Source: Eubacterium saphenum ATCC 49989
Lineage (GTDB): Bacteria > Bacillota > Clostridia > Peptostreptococcales > Anaerovoracaceae
Assembly (NCBI GenBank): GCA_000161975.1
Contig: GG688422.1
Coordinates: 803,824-867,823 of the forward strand
Reading direction: 5' to 3'
Length of the DNA stretch: 64,000 nucleotides
This document shows, in pieces, positions 33,161 through 42,382 of this stretch. The position numbers were made by a program, and so were the translations under genes. A model generated the notes under the pieces. It searched no databases and was not told where the DNA came from. It saw only the letters and a list, made by a program, of their open reading frames with translations. Every line of letters begins with the position of its first letter. The first letter of the stretch is position 1.

Positions 33161-35080
33161 ATGGGGAAAACATTAGCGTATAAAATTTTAGAAAATCATT
33201 TAGTAGACGGGAAGATGGTTAAGGGTGAGCCTATAAAGATAAAGATAGACCAAACGCTCACTCAGGATTCTACAGGAACTATGGTTTATTTACAGCTTGA
33301 GGCGATGGATGTAGATAAGGTAAAAACAGAGCTTTCCGTAGCGTACATAGACCATAATACTCTACAGACGGGTTTTGAAAATGCGGACGACCATGCCTTT
33401 ATAAAAAGCGTTGCCAAAAGGCATGGCGTATTATTTTCAAAACCCGGCAATGGCATCTGCCATCAGCTGCATCTGGAAAATTACGGCAAACCGGGAAAAA
33501 CATTGCTAGGTTCCGACAGCCATACGCCAACAGGTGGAGGACTTGGAATGATAGCTATAGGAGCCGGCGGCCTGGATGTTGCGGTTGCAATGGCGGACGG
33601 TACTTATACGCTAAACGTTCCTGCAGTTGTAAAGGTAAATCTTACGGGGAAACTAAGAGAATGGTGTAGTGCCAAGGATGTTATCCTCCACGTGCTGAGG
33701 CTCCTTACCGTGAAAGGCGGAGTTGGCAAAATCATTGAATACACAGGAGACGGAGTGAAATCGTTGTCTGTAACTGATAGAGCCACGATTACGAATATGG
33801 GTGCAGAGCTTGGAGCTACTACATCGATATTCCCAAGTGATGAAAATACAAGGGAGTATTTGAGGTTGCAAGAAAGAGAAGAGGACTATGTGCCTCTAAG
33901 AGCGGATGAAGATGCAGATTACGACGAAGTGGTAGAGGTTGATTTATCTGAGTTGGAGCCCCTAGCTGCTATGCCGCACAGTCCGGATAATGTGGAAAAG
34001 GTATCTAAAATAGGTGAGATTAAGGTGGATCAGGTGGCTATAGGAAGCTGTACAAATTCATCATACACAGATCTCATGAAGGTAGCAGCCATACTGAGGG
34101 GGAAGAAGGTAAACGAAGATGTAAGCTTGGTGATATCTCCGGGTTCCAGTAAAATTCTGGCTAAGATGGCAGAAAACGGTGCCCTTCGTGACATTATAAA
34201 CTCAGGAGCCAGGGTTATAGAAAACGCCTGCGGCCCTTGCATAGGCATGGGACAGTCACCGAAATCGGGGGCGATATCTCTTAGAACTTTTAACAGAAAC
34301 TTCAAGGGACGAAGCGGAACTCTTGATGCCGGTGTATACTTGGTAAGCCCTGAAACTGCAGCAATATCTGCGATAAAGGGTGTCCTTACCGACGGCATGA
34401 AGACGGGAGAGCACATCCCTGAGATCATCATGCCCGAATTTGATAAAAATGATAATTTCATAGTAAAACCTGCAGGCGGCTCCACTCAAAACACTGAAGT
34501 GGAGATGGGGCCCAACATAAAACCCTTCCCAAGAAATGTCGAACTTACGGATACAATACGTGCAAAGGTAACGTTACACGCAGGGGACAATATAACTACC
34601 GACGATATCATGCCTTCAGATTCAAGACTATTGCCATATAGATCGAATATACCGCATCTTTCAAATTATTGCTTTGAAAAGATCGACTCTGAATTTTCCA
34701 AAAGGTGCCAAGAGGCAAAATCATGTGTGATAATAGGCGGAGAAAACTACGGACAGGGAAGCAGTAGAGAGCATGCAGCTTTGGCACCGCTGTACCTGGG
34801 TGTAAGATTTGTAATTGCAAAATCATTTGCGAGAATACATAGATCCAATTTGATAAACAGTGGAATACTGCCGTTGGTATTCGAAAATCCGAACGACTAT
34901 GAAGAATTTTCACTCGGAGACGAAGTGGAGCTTATAGATATAATGCAGGCATTGGACACCGGGAACATGACTGTAAAAAATGCAACAAAAGGCGTAGAAT
35001 GTACGGCTTTGGCAGAGTATTCAGATTATGAAAAAATGCTTCTTAAAGCCGGCGGTAAAATTAATTCCATGAAAAAGTAA
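33161..35080 (+). CDS. acnA: Aconitate hydratase
   Basis: 639 residues, the short aconitase form related to the mitochondrial/IPM-isomerase-like branch. The [4Fe-4S] cluster ligands are visible in AIGSCTNSSYTD and ENACGPCIGMGQSP. DSHTPTGGGLGMIAIGAGGLD and the C-terminal swivel-domain loop GENYGQGSSREHAALAPLYLG match active-site segments. It converts citrate to isocitrate in the cytoplasm. ATG 33161 follows AAAAGGAG. With the isocitrate dehydrogenase 32 bases downstream it supplies 2-oxoglutarate, likely for glutamate and glutamine synthesis in an organism with an incomplete TCA cycle. Confidence 0.96.
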   Translation: MGKTLAYKILENHLVDGKMVKGEPIKIKIDQTLTQDSTGTMVYLQLEAMDVDKVKTELSVAYIDHNTLQTGFENADDHAFIKSVAKRHGVLFSKPGNGICHQLHLENYGKPGKTLLGSDSHTPTGGGLGMIAIGAGGLDVAVAMADGTYTLNVPAVVKVNLTGKLREWCSAKDVILHVLRLLTVKGGVGKIIEYTGDGVKSLSVTDRATITNMGAELGATTSIFPSDENTREYLRLQEREEDYVPLRADEDADYDEVVEVDLSELEPLAAMPHSPDNVEKVSKIGEIKVDQVAIGSCTNSSYTDLMKVAAILRGKKVNEDVSLVISPGSSKILAKMAENGALRDIINSGARVIENACGPCIGMGQSPKSGAISLRTFNRNFKGRSGTLDAGVYLVSPETAAISAIKGVLTDGMKTGEHIPEIIMPEFDKNDNFIVKPAGGSTQNTEVEMGPNIKPFPRNVELTDTIRAKVTLHAGDNITTDDIMPSDSRLLPYRSNIPHLSNYCFEKIDSEFSKRCQEAKSCVIIGGENYGQGSSREHAALAPLYLGVRFVIAKSFARIHRSNLINSGILPLVFENPNDYEEFSLGDEVELIDIMQALDTGNMTVKNATKGVECTALAEYSDYEKMLLKAGGKINSMKK

Positions 35081-35112
35081 AAGATGTTAATTTTAGGAGA
35101 GGAAGGGACAAT

Positions 35113-36240
35113 ATGGATGTAAACAATAAGTTTAATGCGATTATTGAGCAGCAGCTAAAGAGGGTGGAGGCACTTAAGAATGCACCTGCTCCCGTAGATT
35201 TTGCGAAGCTTGAAAAGGTGAAAATAGGTTTTGTAGACGGTGATGGCGTAGGTCCCATTATTACGGATTCATGCCGAAAGGTGCTGGGCGAACTTTTAAA
35301 GGATTCAATAGCGAGCGGTAAAATTGAGTTTAAGGATATAGAGGGGCTTACGATAGAGAATAGAGTAGAGAAATTAAATACTCTGCCTAATGAAGTGCTC
35401 GATGCGATAAAGGAGTGCAACGTATTTTTAAAAGGACCTACTATGACTCCGGGAAAGGGAGACGGGCTTCCTGAACTTGAAAGTGCAAATGTTGCTTTAC
35501 GTAAAAACTTAGACCTTTTTGCAAACGTCAGGCCTGTAACGGTTCCTGAAAAAAATATAGATTGGGTGTTTTTCAGAGAGAATACCGAGGGGGAATATGC
35601 GCTTGGAAGCCAAGGCATAGATGTAAGCGAAGATTTGGCAATAGATTTTAAGGTCATTACATCACAGGGAACTCGAAGGCTTGCGGAAGCCGCTTTTAAA
35701 TACGCAAAATCAGCCGGAAATAAAAATGTAACAATTATTACAAAGGCTAATATAATGAAAAAGACAGATGGTAAATTCTTAGAGACATGTTACGATGTAG
35801 CGAAAAAATATCCTGAAATAAAGACGGATGATCTGTATGTAGATATATGTTCTGCAAAGCTTATAGACTATACTTCCAACAGCAGGTTCGGAGTGTTTAT
35901 CCTGCCGAATTTATATGGCGATATTATCACAGACGAAGCAGCCCAGATACAGGGAGGTGTAGGCACGGCAGGAAGTGCAAACGTCGGTGACAGATACGCA
36001 ATGTTTGAAGCGATCCACGGCTCCGCCCCAAGGATGGTAAAGGAAGGAAGAGGTAAATATTCCAATCCGTCAAGTATGCTGAGAGCTTCCGTGATGATGT
36101 TAAGACATATCGGGCACGGCGAAGATGCAGACAGGCTTGAGAAGGCACTTGATGCATCTAAGGGCAAGTTTAATATGACAGGTAGAGAAAACGGCAACAC
36201 GGCAGATGAACTTACAGATTTTATAATCAAAAATCTATAG
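35113..36240 (+). CDS. icd: Isocitrate dehydrogenase (isocitrate/isopropylmalate dehydrogenase family)
   Basis: 375 residues. The substrate motif FFRENTEGEYALGSQGI and the metal-binding stretch LYGDIITDEAAQIQGGVGTA, plus FEAIHGSAPRMVKEG, are those of the beta-decarboxylating dehydrogenase family; TEGEY with the neighbouring residues fits isocitrate dehydrogenase of the NAD-IDH type more than LeuB. An N-terminal extension of ~35 residues is predicted helical. It makes 2-oxoglutarate from isocitrate. Cofactor choice cannot be read safely. It is followed by a GntR regulator gene 17 bases downstream. Confidence 0.88.
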   Translation: MDVNNKFNAIIEQQLKRVEALKNAPAPVDFAKLEKVKIGFVDGDGVGPIITDSCRKVLGELLKDSIASGKIEFKDIEGLTIENRVEKLNTLPNEVLDAIKECNVFLKGPTMTPGKGDGLPELESANVALRKNLDLFANVRPVTVPEKNIDWVFFRENTEGEYALGSQGIDVSEDLAIDFKVITSQGTRRLAEAAFKYAKSAGNKNVTIITKANIMKKTDGKFLETCYDVAKKYPEIKTDDLYVDICSAKLIDYTSNSRFGVFILPNLYGDIITDEAAQIQGGVGTAGSANVGDRYAMFEAIHGSAPRMVKEGRGKYSNPSSMLRASVMMLRHIGHGEDADRLEKALDASKGKFNMTGRENGNTADELTDFIIKNL

Positions 36241-36257
36241 GAAAGGGTTAAGTATTT

Positions 36258-36872
36258 ATGGCTGCGGATATATTGCAAAGCCTTAGAAAAGACATATTGA
36301 GCGGAGAATTTACATCGGGAGAAAAGCTTTCGGAAAAATTTCTTTCAGATAAATACGGTGTGAGTCGTACACCTATCAGAGAGGCCCTCATCCATCTTAC
36401 GGCGGAAGGGCTTGTCAGTAATGAGAAGAATTGCGGAGCTCGTGTTGCCGGCAGAAATGCAGCGGCAGCCCATGACGTTTTTGTCTTAAGGAAGGCTATA
36501 GACGAGATGCTTGTTGAGCTCGCATGCGAAAGGCTTACAGAAGAGGAAGAGGCGGAGCTTACAGAGATTATGAATACGATGGGCTTTTATGTGCAGAAGC
36601 TTGAAATCTCCAGATTTAATCAGGTTGCTATGGATTTTTACAGATTGATATGCAGCATATGCAAGAATGATTTTTTGCGAAGGGAAGCTGAAAAGATATA
36701 CATTTATACGGCGTTTTTTCCAAACATGATAATTGAAGATGAGGAATATATGCTTGCTGCATATGAAGAAAATTTAGATGTTTATGAGGCAATATTGGAA
36801 AGAGATGCACAAAAGGCACGAGAGGCGGTGGGCAGAAGATTGGACGCCGTTATCGAAAGAAAGGGTTTTTAA
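36258..36872 (+). CDS. GntR family (FCD) transcriptional regulator
   Basis: 204 residues. The N-terminal winged helix (residues 1-65) has the GntR pattern LRKDILSGEFTSGEKLSEKF ... YGVSRTPIREALIHLTAEGLV. An FCD-type all-helical ligand domain follows (VFVLRKAIDEMLVELACERL ...). FCD regulators usually sense organic acids, so control of the aconitase-isocitrate dehydrogenase operon, in which it sits as third gene, is a reasonable inference. ATG 36258 follows AAAGGG. It is probably a repressor of its own operon. Confidence 0.9.
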   Translation: MAADILQSLRKDILSGEFTSGEKLSEKFLSDKYGVSRTPIREALIHLTAEGLVSNEKNCGARVAGRNAAAAHDVFVLRKAIDEMLVELACERLTEEEEAELTEIMNTMGFYVQKLEISRFNQVAMDFYRLICSICKNDFLRREAEKIYIYTAFFPNMIIEDEEYMLAAYEENLDVYEAILERDAQKAREAVGRRLDAVIERKGF

Positions 36873-36901
36873 AATTTGCAGAATATATTTAGGAGGGTAA
36901 A

Positions 36902-37870
36902 ATGAAGCAGATAGGTTTAGGACTTATGGGTCTTGGAAACATTGGAATCGGTACATGGAAGACGCTTGAGATGAATGGCGAAACGATTAAGAAAAATACG
37001 GGCATCGATTTTAAGTTTGTTAAGATTCTTGAAAAAAATGTGGATGCAAAAAGAGATATAGACGTGGATAAAAAACTGTTTACAGATGATCCACAGGATT
37101 TGTTCAATAACGATGATATAGATGTAGTAATAGAACTTCTTGGGGGGATAGAACCTGCGGCAAGCTTCATGCTCGAGGCGTTAAATAACGGAAAGCACGT
37201 GGTGACTGCAAATAAAGCGGCGGTAGCGGCAAACTATGATAAATTGCTTGAATCTGCTGAAAAAAACAACGTAATGTTTAGATATGAAGCGAGCGTTGGC
37301 GGAGGGATTCCTATTTTGAACCCGTTGCTTACAGTGCTTAGAGGTAATGAAATAGAGAGCATAATGGGTATTTTAAACGGCACTACAAATTATATCCTCA
37401 CTCAGATGACGGACTTCGGACTTGATTTTGACGCTGTGCTCAAGACGGCACAGGAAAAGGGATTTGCCGAGGCGGATCCTACGGCGGACGTAGAGGGAAT
37501 TGATGTTGCTAATAAACTTTCCATATTGATGGCCATAGCCTTTGATAAATATGTAAAACCTCAAGAAATAAAAACCACCGGCATTACCGGAATTACAAAG
37601 CAGGATATTGAAAATGCAAAAAGCAAGGGTGCAAAAATAAAGTTGGTTGCCGGCGCAAAAAAACTTGCAAACGGAGAATTGGAATATGAAGTAGGGCCTA
37701 TGGAGATTGCTGACGATCATCCTCTTGCATCCGTGAGCAATGAATTCAACGCAGTGTTTTTGAAAGGGAATGCCGTGGATGAGCTCATGTTTTACGGTAA
37801 GGGTGCAGGTCCTCTACCTACGGGAAGCGCGGTTGTAGGGGATCTGATAGACATAGCGCAGAGAATTTAA
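36902..37870 (+). CDS. hom: Homoserine dehydrogenase, short form without ACT domain
   Basis: 322 residues. The Rossmann motif is GLMGLGNIGIG; VVTANKAAVAANY and the catalytic region EASVGGGIPILNP, GILNGTTNYIL and EKGFAEADPTADVEGIDVANK are all present. It reduces aspartate semialdehyde to homoserine for threonine and methionine. The family's usual ~80-100 residue ACT regulatory tail is missing; the protein stops right after GSAVVGDLIDIAQRI, the end of the catalytic part. So feedback inhibition by threonine may be absent. ATG 36902 follows AGGAGGGTAAA. It follows the GntR gene by 29 bases. Confidence 0.93.
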   Translation: MKQIGLGLMGLGNIGIGTWKTLEMNGETIKKNTGIDFKFVKILEKNVDAKRDIDVDKKLFTDDPQDLFNNDDIDVVIELLGGIEPAASFMLEALNNGKHVVTANKAAVAANYDKLLESAEKNNVMFRYEASVGGGIPILNPLLTVLRGNEIESIMGILNGTTNYILTQMTDFGLDFDAVLKTAQEKGFAEADPTADVEGIDVANKLSILMAIAFDKYVKPQEIKTTGITGITKQDIENAKSKGAKIKLVAGAKKLANGELEYEVGPMEIADDHPLASVSNEFNAVFLKGNAVDELMFYGKGAGPLPTGSAVVGDLIDIAQRI

Positions 37871-37978
37871 AGGAAATTTGATATTATACGGATAAATTTA
37901 AGCTTGCCGAGACAAAAACATTAATAGTTGTTCAAGAGATTATATAAAGAGTTCCCGTTACGTGGCAAAAATACTTGG

Positions 37979-38013
37979 AATAACTTGAAAAAGTCAAGTT
38001 ATTATGGTTTAAT
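37979..38013 (+). promoter_or_regulatory. bcd-etf promoter with overlapping inverted repeat
   Basis: TTGAAA (37985-37990), 17-bp spacer, TTTAAT (38008-38013) preceded by TGG (extended -10). A perfect 10-bp inverted repeat AATAACTTGA - AAAAG - TCAAGTTATT (37979-38003) covers the -35 and most of the spacer, as expected for a repressor site. Confidence 0.75.
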
Positions 38014-38119
38014 AACTCTGTGTCAGAAATGCTCTGAGTATATATGAGGCTTAGGGTGTGTGGTTGGTTGAGCTTATATGAGCGCAACTTTACAAGTATA
38101 TTTTTAAGGAGGCAAGTTT

Positions 38120-39262
38120 ATGGACTTTCAACTCACGAAGGAACAGGAATTCGTAAGAAAGATGGTAAGAGAGTTTGCTACAGAAGAGGTAGAACCTCTT
38201 GCGGCGGACATCGACCAAGAACACAGATTTCCTGAAGAGACTGTAGAAAAGATGGCAAAATACGGTCTTTTGGGCGTTCCGTTCCCTACAAAGTACGGCG
38301 GTGCCGGTGGAGATTCAGTATCATATGCGATTACTGTTGAGGAACTATCTAAGAAATGCGCATCAACCGGTGTAATATGTTCTGCGCATACTTCACTATG
38401 TTGCTGGCCTATTTTCAAATGGGGCAATGAGGATCAAAAGATGAAATATCTTCCGGATCTACTTTCAGGCAAGAAATTGGGTGCATTCGGTTTGACAGAG
38501 CCTAACGCAGGTACTGATGCGGCCGGTCAGCAGACAAGAGCTGAGCAGGATGGAGATTTTTGGGTGTTAAACGGCGCTAAGGTGTTTATAACAAACGGCG
38601 GATATGCGGATGTATTCGTGGTTATGGCCATGACGGACAAGTCAAAGGGAACTAAGGGAATCACAGCATTCATCGTTGAGAAAGGCGATGAAGGATTCTC
38701 AATCGGAAAGACTGAAGACAAGATGGGTATATGCGCTTCATCTACTACAGAGCTTATTTTTCAGAACTGCAAAATCCCTAAAGATAGAATGCTTGGAGGG
38801 CTTGGTAAGGGCTTTAAGGTTGCGATGTCTACGCTTGACGGCGGAAGAATCGGTATAGCATCTCAGGCACTTGGAATTGCTCAAGGCGCTTTGGATGTAA
38901 CTGTTGAATACATGAAATCCAGAAAGCAGTTCGGTAAAAAATTATCACAGATGCAGGCGCTTCAATTTGAAGTAGCGGACTTAGCTACAAGAATAGAAGC
39001 TGCAAGATTGTTAGTATATCAAGCTGCTGACATGAAGGAAAGAGGACTTCCTTACAGCAAGCAATCTGCTATGGCAAAACTTTTTGCTGCAGAAACGGCA
39101 ATGCATGTAACTACCAAGTGCGTACAGTTACACGGCGGTTACGGATACACTAAAGATTATCCGGTAGAAAGAATGATGAGAGATGCTAAGATTACTGAAA
39201 TTTACGAAGGAACTTCAGAAGTTCAGAAGATCGTAATTGGCGCATCTGTTCTTGGTAAATAG
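38120..39262 (+). CDS. bcd: Short-chain acyl-CoA dehydrogenase (butyryl-CoA dehydrogenase type)
   Basis: 380 residues, standard ACAD length. FAD- and substrate-binding segments AFGLTEPNAGTDAAGQQT and FITNGGYADVFVVMA are present; the catalytic base is the Glu in the C-terminal ITEIYEGTSEVQKIVIG. YGYTKDYPVERMMRDAKI is also typical. In clostridia this enzyme reduces crotonyl-CoA to butyryl-CoA in a complex with EtfAB. ATG 38120 follows AAGGAGG. It heads the bcd-etfB-etfA operon behind a well-formed promoter. Butyryl-CoA is the likely but not proven substrate. Confidence 0.93.
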   Translation: MDFQLTKEQEFVRKMVREFATEEVEPLAADIDQEHRFPEETVEKMAKYGLLGVPFPTKYGGAGGDSVSYAITVEELSKKCASTGVICSAHTSLCCWPIFKWGNEDQKMKYLPDLLSGKKLGAFGLTEPNAGTDAAGQQTRAEQDGDFWVLNGAKVFITNGGYADVFVVMAMTDKSKGTKGITAFIVEKGDEGFSIGKTEDKMGICASSTTELIFQNCKIPKDRMLGGLGKGFKVAMSTLDGGRIGIASQALGIAQGALDVTVEYMKSRKQFGKKLSQMQALQFEVADLATRIEAARLLVYQAADMKERGLPYSKQSAMAKLFAAETAMHVTTKCVQLHGGYGYTKDYPVERMMRDAKITEIYEGTSEVQKIVIGASVLGK

Positions 39263-39280
39263 TAGAGGAGGAAGTGAACA

Positions 39281-40078
39281 ATGGCATTTAAGATAATTGT
39301 TTGCGCAAAGCAAGTTCCTGATACGAATGAAATTAGGATTAATCCGGAAACCGGAACCTTGATAAGAGACGGTGTTCCTAGTATTTTGAATCATGACGAT
39401 GCTAATGCGCTTGAAGAAGCACTAAAGATAAAGGATACTTATCCTGATGTGCACGTTACAGTGGTAACAATGGGGCCTCCTCAGGCGTCAGACATGCTAC
39501 TTGAGTGTATCGCTATGGGTGCTGATGAAGGAATTTTGGTTAGTGACAGAGCGGTTGGAGGTTCAGATACTTGGGCTACTTCAAATGCAATCACGGCTGC
39601 AATTAAAAAAATAGGCGACTTCGATTTGATTTTTGCAGGAAGACAGGCTATAGACGGAGATACTGCTCAGGTAGGCCCTCAGATTGCTGAAAAGCTCGAT
39701 TTGCCTCAGGTTACATATGTACAGGAATTTAAGATTGATAAGGATCTTAAGAAAATTCGTGTAAAGAGAGCGTTGGAAGACGGTTACGAAGAGATCGAAA
39801 TCGAGACACCTTGTATGCTAACGGCGATTAAGGAACTTAACCAGCCTAGATACATGAACATCAAGGGTATCTTCGATCCTGAAAAGAAAATTACAACTTG
39901 GAATGCTGCAGACATAGAAGTGGATCTTACCACTGTTGGTTTAAAGGCATCACCTACGAACGTATATCGTTCATTCACACCAAAGCCTAAGGGTAAGGGC
40001 GTGTTACTGGAAGGTGATTCTGAAAAGCAGATTGCCAAAGATTTAATCGTTAGCCTAAAGTCTAAGCACATGATATAA
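39281..40078 (+). CDS. etfB: Electron transfer flavoprotein beta subunit
   Basis: 265 residues. Begins FKIIVCAKQVPDTNEIRINP, the family opening. The ETF beta signature RALEDGYEEIEIETPC and the segment FAGRQAIDGDTAQVGPQIAE are conserved. It works with EtfA to pass electrons to the acyl-CoA dehydrogenase; in anaerobes of this type the complex can bifurcate electrons from NADH to ferredoxin. ATG 39281 follows AGAGGAGGAAG, 18 bases after bcd. Confidence 0.95.
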   Translation: MAFKIIVCAKQVPDTNEIRINPETGTLIRDGVPSILNHDDANALEEALKIKDTYPDVHVTVVTMGPPQASDMLLECIAMGADEGILVSDRAVGGSDTWATSNAITAAIKKIGDFDLIFAGRQAIDGDTAQVGPQIAEKLDLPQVTYVQEFKIDKDLKKIRVKRALEDGYEEIEIETPCMLTAIKELNQPRYMNIKGIFDPEKKITTWNAADIEVDLTTVGLKASPTNVYRSFTPKPKGKGVLLEGDSEKQIAKDLIVSLKSKHMI

Positions 40079-40091
40079 GGAGGAGTAAACT

Positions 40092-41207
40092 ATGGGAATT
40101 AATCTTTCAGATTACAAAGACATATGGGTTTATGCGGAGCAGCGTGACGGTAAGCTCATGAATGTCGCTCTTGAATTGCTTGGCGAAGGTGCTAGGCTAG
40201 CTAAGGATATAAGCGATGATACAAAGCTTTGTGCATTGCTGGTTGGAGATAAGATAGAGCATCTTGCCAAGGAATGCTTCGAGCATGGCGCTGATGTTGT
40301 ATACCTTATTGAAGATCCACTACTTAAGAATTTTTCTACAGACGGATATACTAAGGTAATATCGGATGCTCTAAATGAGTACAAGCCTGAGATCGTACTA
40401 TACGGTGCTACACATATCGGACGTGACCTTGCACCGAGAGTAGCGGGTAGACTTGATACAGGACTTACAGCGGACTGTACCAGCCTAAACGTAAGTGTTA
40501 AGAAGTACATAGAATTTGCAGAAGCAAATACTACACTTAACACTGCAACTCTAAAGCCGGATGATCCGGATAAGGGACTTAAGATGACTCGTCCGGCGTT
40601 TGGTGGTAACTTGATGGCGACAATCATCTGTCCAAATACAAGACCACAGATGGCAACGGTAAGACCGGGTGTAATGGATAAGATGGAAAGATGTGAAGGT
40701 CAGACCGGTGAGATTGTTAAGGTTAAGCACGATTTAAAAGAGTCTGATATAAGAACTAAGCTGATCGACATCGTAAAATCTACTAAAGAGCTTGTTTCTC
40801 TTACAGATGCGGAAATTATCTGTTCCGGAGGAAGAGGACTTGGAGATGCGAGCGGTTTTGAGCTTATGAAAAAATTTGCCGATAAGGTTGGCGGAGTTGT
40901 AGGTGCGTCAAGAGCAGCAGTTGATTCCGGTTGGATCGATCATTCACATCAGGTAGGACAGACAGGTACTACAGTAAAGCCTAAAATTTATTTTGCATGT
41001 GGTATTTCAGGTGCTATTCAGCATTTGGCAGGAATGCAGTCTTCCGATATCATAGTAGCTATCAACAAGGATCCTGATTCTCCTATTTTTGAGATAGCAG
41101 ACTATGGAATAGTAGGAGATCTATACAAGGTGATTCCTGAGATTATTGAAATGTGGGATCAGGCTGATTCACTTGTAGATAGCGATTCTGCTTGTAAAGT
41201 TGGCTAA
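40092..41207 (+). CDS. etfA: Electron transfer flavoprotein alpha subunit
   Basis: 371 residues. The C-terminal FAD domain is clear: SGGRGLGDASGFELM, VGASRAAVDSGWIDHSHQVG and CGISGAIQHLAGMQ. The N-terminal domain begins with IWVYAEQRDGKLMNVALELL. The protein is somewhat longer than the ~335 residues common in aerobes, mainly through a linker around residues 140-200, as in the bifurcating clostridial EtfA. ATG 40092 follows AGGAGGAG. A terminator follows 27 bases after the stop. Confidence 0.95.
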   Translation: MGINLSDYKDIWVYAEQRDGKLMNVALELLGEGARLAKDISDDTKLCALLVGDKIEHLAKECFEHGADVVYLIEDPLLKNFSTDGYTKVISDALNEYKPEIVLYGATHIGRDLAPRVAGRLDTGLTADCTSLNVSVKKYIEFAEANTTLNTATLKPDDPDKGLKMTRPAFGGNLMATIICPNTRPQMATVRPGVMDKMERCEGQTGEIVKVKHDLKESDIRTKLIDIVKSTKELVSLTDAEIICSGGRGLGDASGFELMKKFADKVGGVVGASRAAVDSGWIDHSHQVGQTGTTVKPKIYFACGISGAIQHLAGMQSSDIIVAINKDPDSPIFEIADYGIVGDLYKVIPEIIEMWDQADSLVDSDSACKVG

Positions 41208-41233
41208 GCTTTATATAAAATAGCAAATTAGTT

Positions 41234-41264
41234 AAAGGCGTACTGTATAGTGTGCCTTTTTTTT
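41234..41264 (+). terminator. Terminator of the bcd-etf operon
   Basis: AAAGGCGTACT / AGTGTGCCTTT stem with two G-T pairs, loop GTAT, then T8. Confidence 0.85.
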
Positions 41265-41283
41265 AGAATTAAAGGAGGTAGCA

Positions 41284-42189
41284 ATGATTTACAACAGTAT
41301 ATCCGATGCTATAGGTAATACGCCTCTTATAAGACTTAGTAAGATTGAAAAGATTTTTGGTATAGATGCAGAGATTTATGCAAAATTAGAATCCATGAAT
41401 CCCGGCGGGAGTGCAAAGGACAGGGTGGCGTTAAACATGATAAAGCGTGGGGATATCACAGAGGGCATGACCATAATAGAGCCCACCAGTGGAAATACGG
41501 GTATTGGACTCGCTATGATAGCTGCGTCATGTGGAATAAATGCAATATTTACAATGCCCGACACCATGTCATCTGAGAGGATTAAATTATTCCATGCATA
41601 CGGTGCTAAAGTCGTTACAACACCGGGCAAACTGGGAATGCAAGGAGCTGTTGATAAGGCGGAAGACCTTAAAAATGAAATAGATGGAGCAGTAATCTTA
41701 GGTCAGTTTGTAAACGAAGCCAACCCTGAAGCTCATGAGCTTACTACAGGTCCCGAGATAATTGAGGATCTCGGCGCAGCGCCTGATGTTTTCATTGCAG
41801 GGATAGGCACAGGCGGTACAATTACCGGCGTTGGCAGATTTTTAAGAGCAAAGGGCGCATCTACAGCTGTAATAGGAATAGAACCTGAGAGTTCTCCGTT
41901 GCTCACAAAGGGAGTAGCAGGGGCGCATAAGATCCAAGGGATAGGAGCAAATTTCATACCTGATGTACTCGATAGAAGTGTGATAGATGAAGTTGTTACG
42001 GTTAGCGATGAAGGTGCACTTAAGTTTATGGAGATTCTCGGGAAGGAAGAAGGCATTTTTACGGGTATTTCATCAGGTGCAGCAATTTCCGCAACCGTAG
42101 ATGTTTGTAAACAAAAGAATTTAATAGGCAAAAAAATTGTCGCCGTTCTACCTGATACCGGAGAAAGATATGTAAGCCTGCTAGATTAG
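41284..42189 (+). CDS. cysK: Cysteine synthase A (O-acetylserine sulfhydrylase)
   Basis: 301 residues, fold-type II PLP enzyme. The Schiff-base lysine is in PGGSAKDRVALNMI, the substrate loop is EPTSGNTGIG and the phosphate-binding loop GIGTGGTITGVG. Residues near the end GKKIVAVLPDTGERYVSLLD are typical of CysK. It makes cysteine from O-acetylserine and sulfide. ATG 41284 follows AAAGGAGGTAGC. It has no partner gene here; a strong hairpin follows. Confidence 0.95.
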   Translation: MIYNSISDAIGNTPLIRLSKIEKIFGIDAEIYAKLESMNPGGSAKDRVALNMIKRGDITEGMTIIEPTSGNTGIGLAMIAASCGINAIFTMPDTMSSERIKLFHAYGAKVVTTPGKLGMQGAVDKAEDLKNEIDGAVILGQFVNEANPEAHELTTGPEIIEDLGAAPDVFIAGIGTGGTITGVGRFLRAKGASTAVIGIEPESSPLLTKGVAGAHKIQGIGANFIPDVLDRSVIDEVVTVSDEGALKFMEILGKEEGIFTGISSGAAISATVDVCKQKNLIGKKIVAVLPDTGERYVSLLD

Positions 42190-42204
42190 TTAGTATACAT
42201 GATC

Positions 42205-42250
42205 TCTCGCCTGAAACTTGCGTCGTATGCGATGCAAGTTTCAGGTGAGG
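42205..42250. other. Very strong 44-base hairpin downstream of cysK
   Basis: From TCTCGCCTGAAACTTGC to GCAAGTTTCAGGTGAGG the arms pair over about 20 bp with only G-T wobbles; 12 bp (CCTGAAACTTGC/GCAAGTTTCAGG) are perfect, and the loop can shrink to TATG. No T-run follows on either strand, so it is not a standard terminator; it could be an mRNA 3' stabiliser, a small RNA or a mobile palindrome. Confidence 0.65.
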
Positions 42251-42275
42251 TTTGCATATCCTAATCACACCTTCT

Positions 42276-42350
42276 TGTCATAAGGAATCATACTGCAATT
42301 TTTAATTTGGGAAATTCTTATTTGTGGTTTAATAGGACATTATTATTTCG
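42276..42350. repeat. Second dispersed intergenic repeat (family S), copy 2
   Basis: GTCATAAGGAATCATACTGCA, TTTTTAATTTGGGAAATTC, TTATTTGTGGTTTAATAGG and ACATTATTATTT match copy 3 (43577). TGG-TTTAAT could act as an extended -10. Confidence 0.7.
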
Positions 42351-42382
42351 GGTTCAGAGCGTTGAAAGGACGAGAGTATATT

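Noticed and set aside
42362..42382. TTG start at 42362 for the 390-aa membrane protein
   Set aside because: It would add seven residues before the basic N-terminus MLIKRK; the ATG at 42383 gives a better signal-anchor start, though its ribosome binding site is distant.
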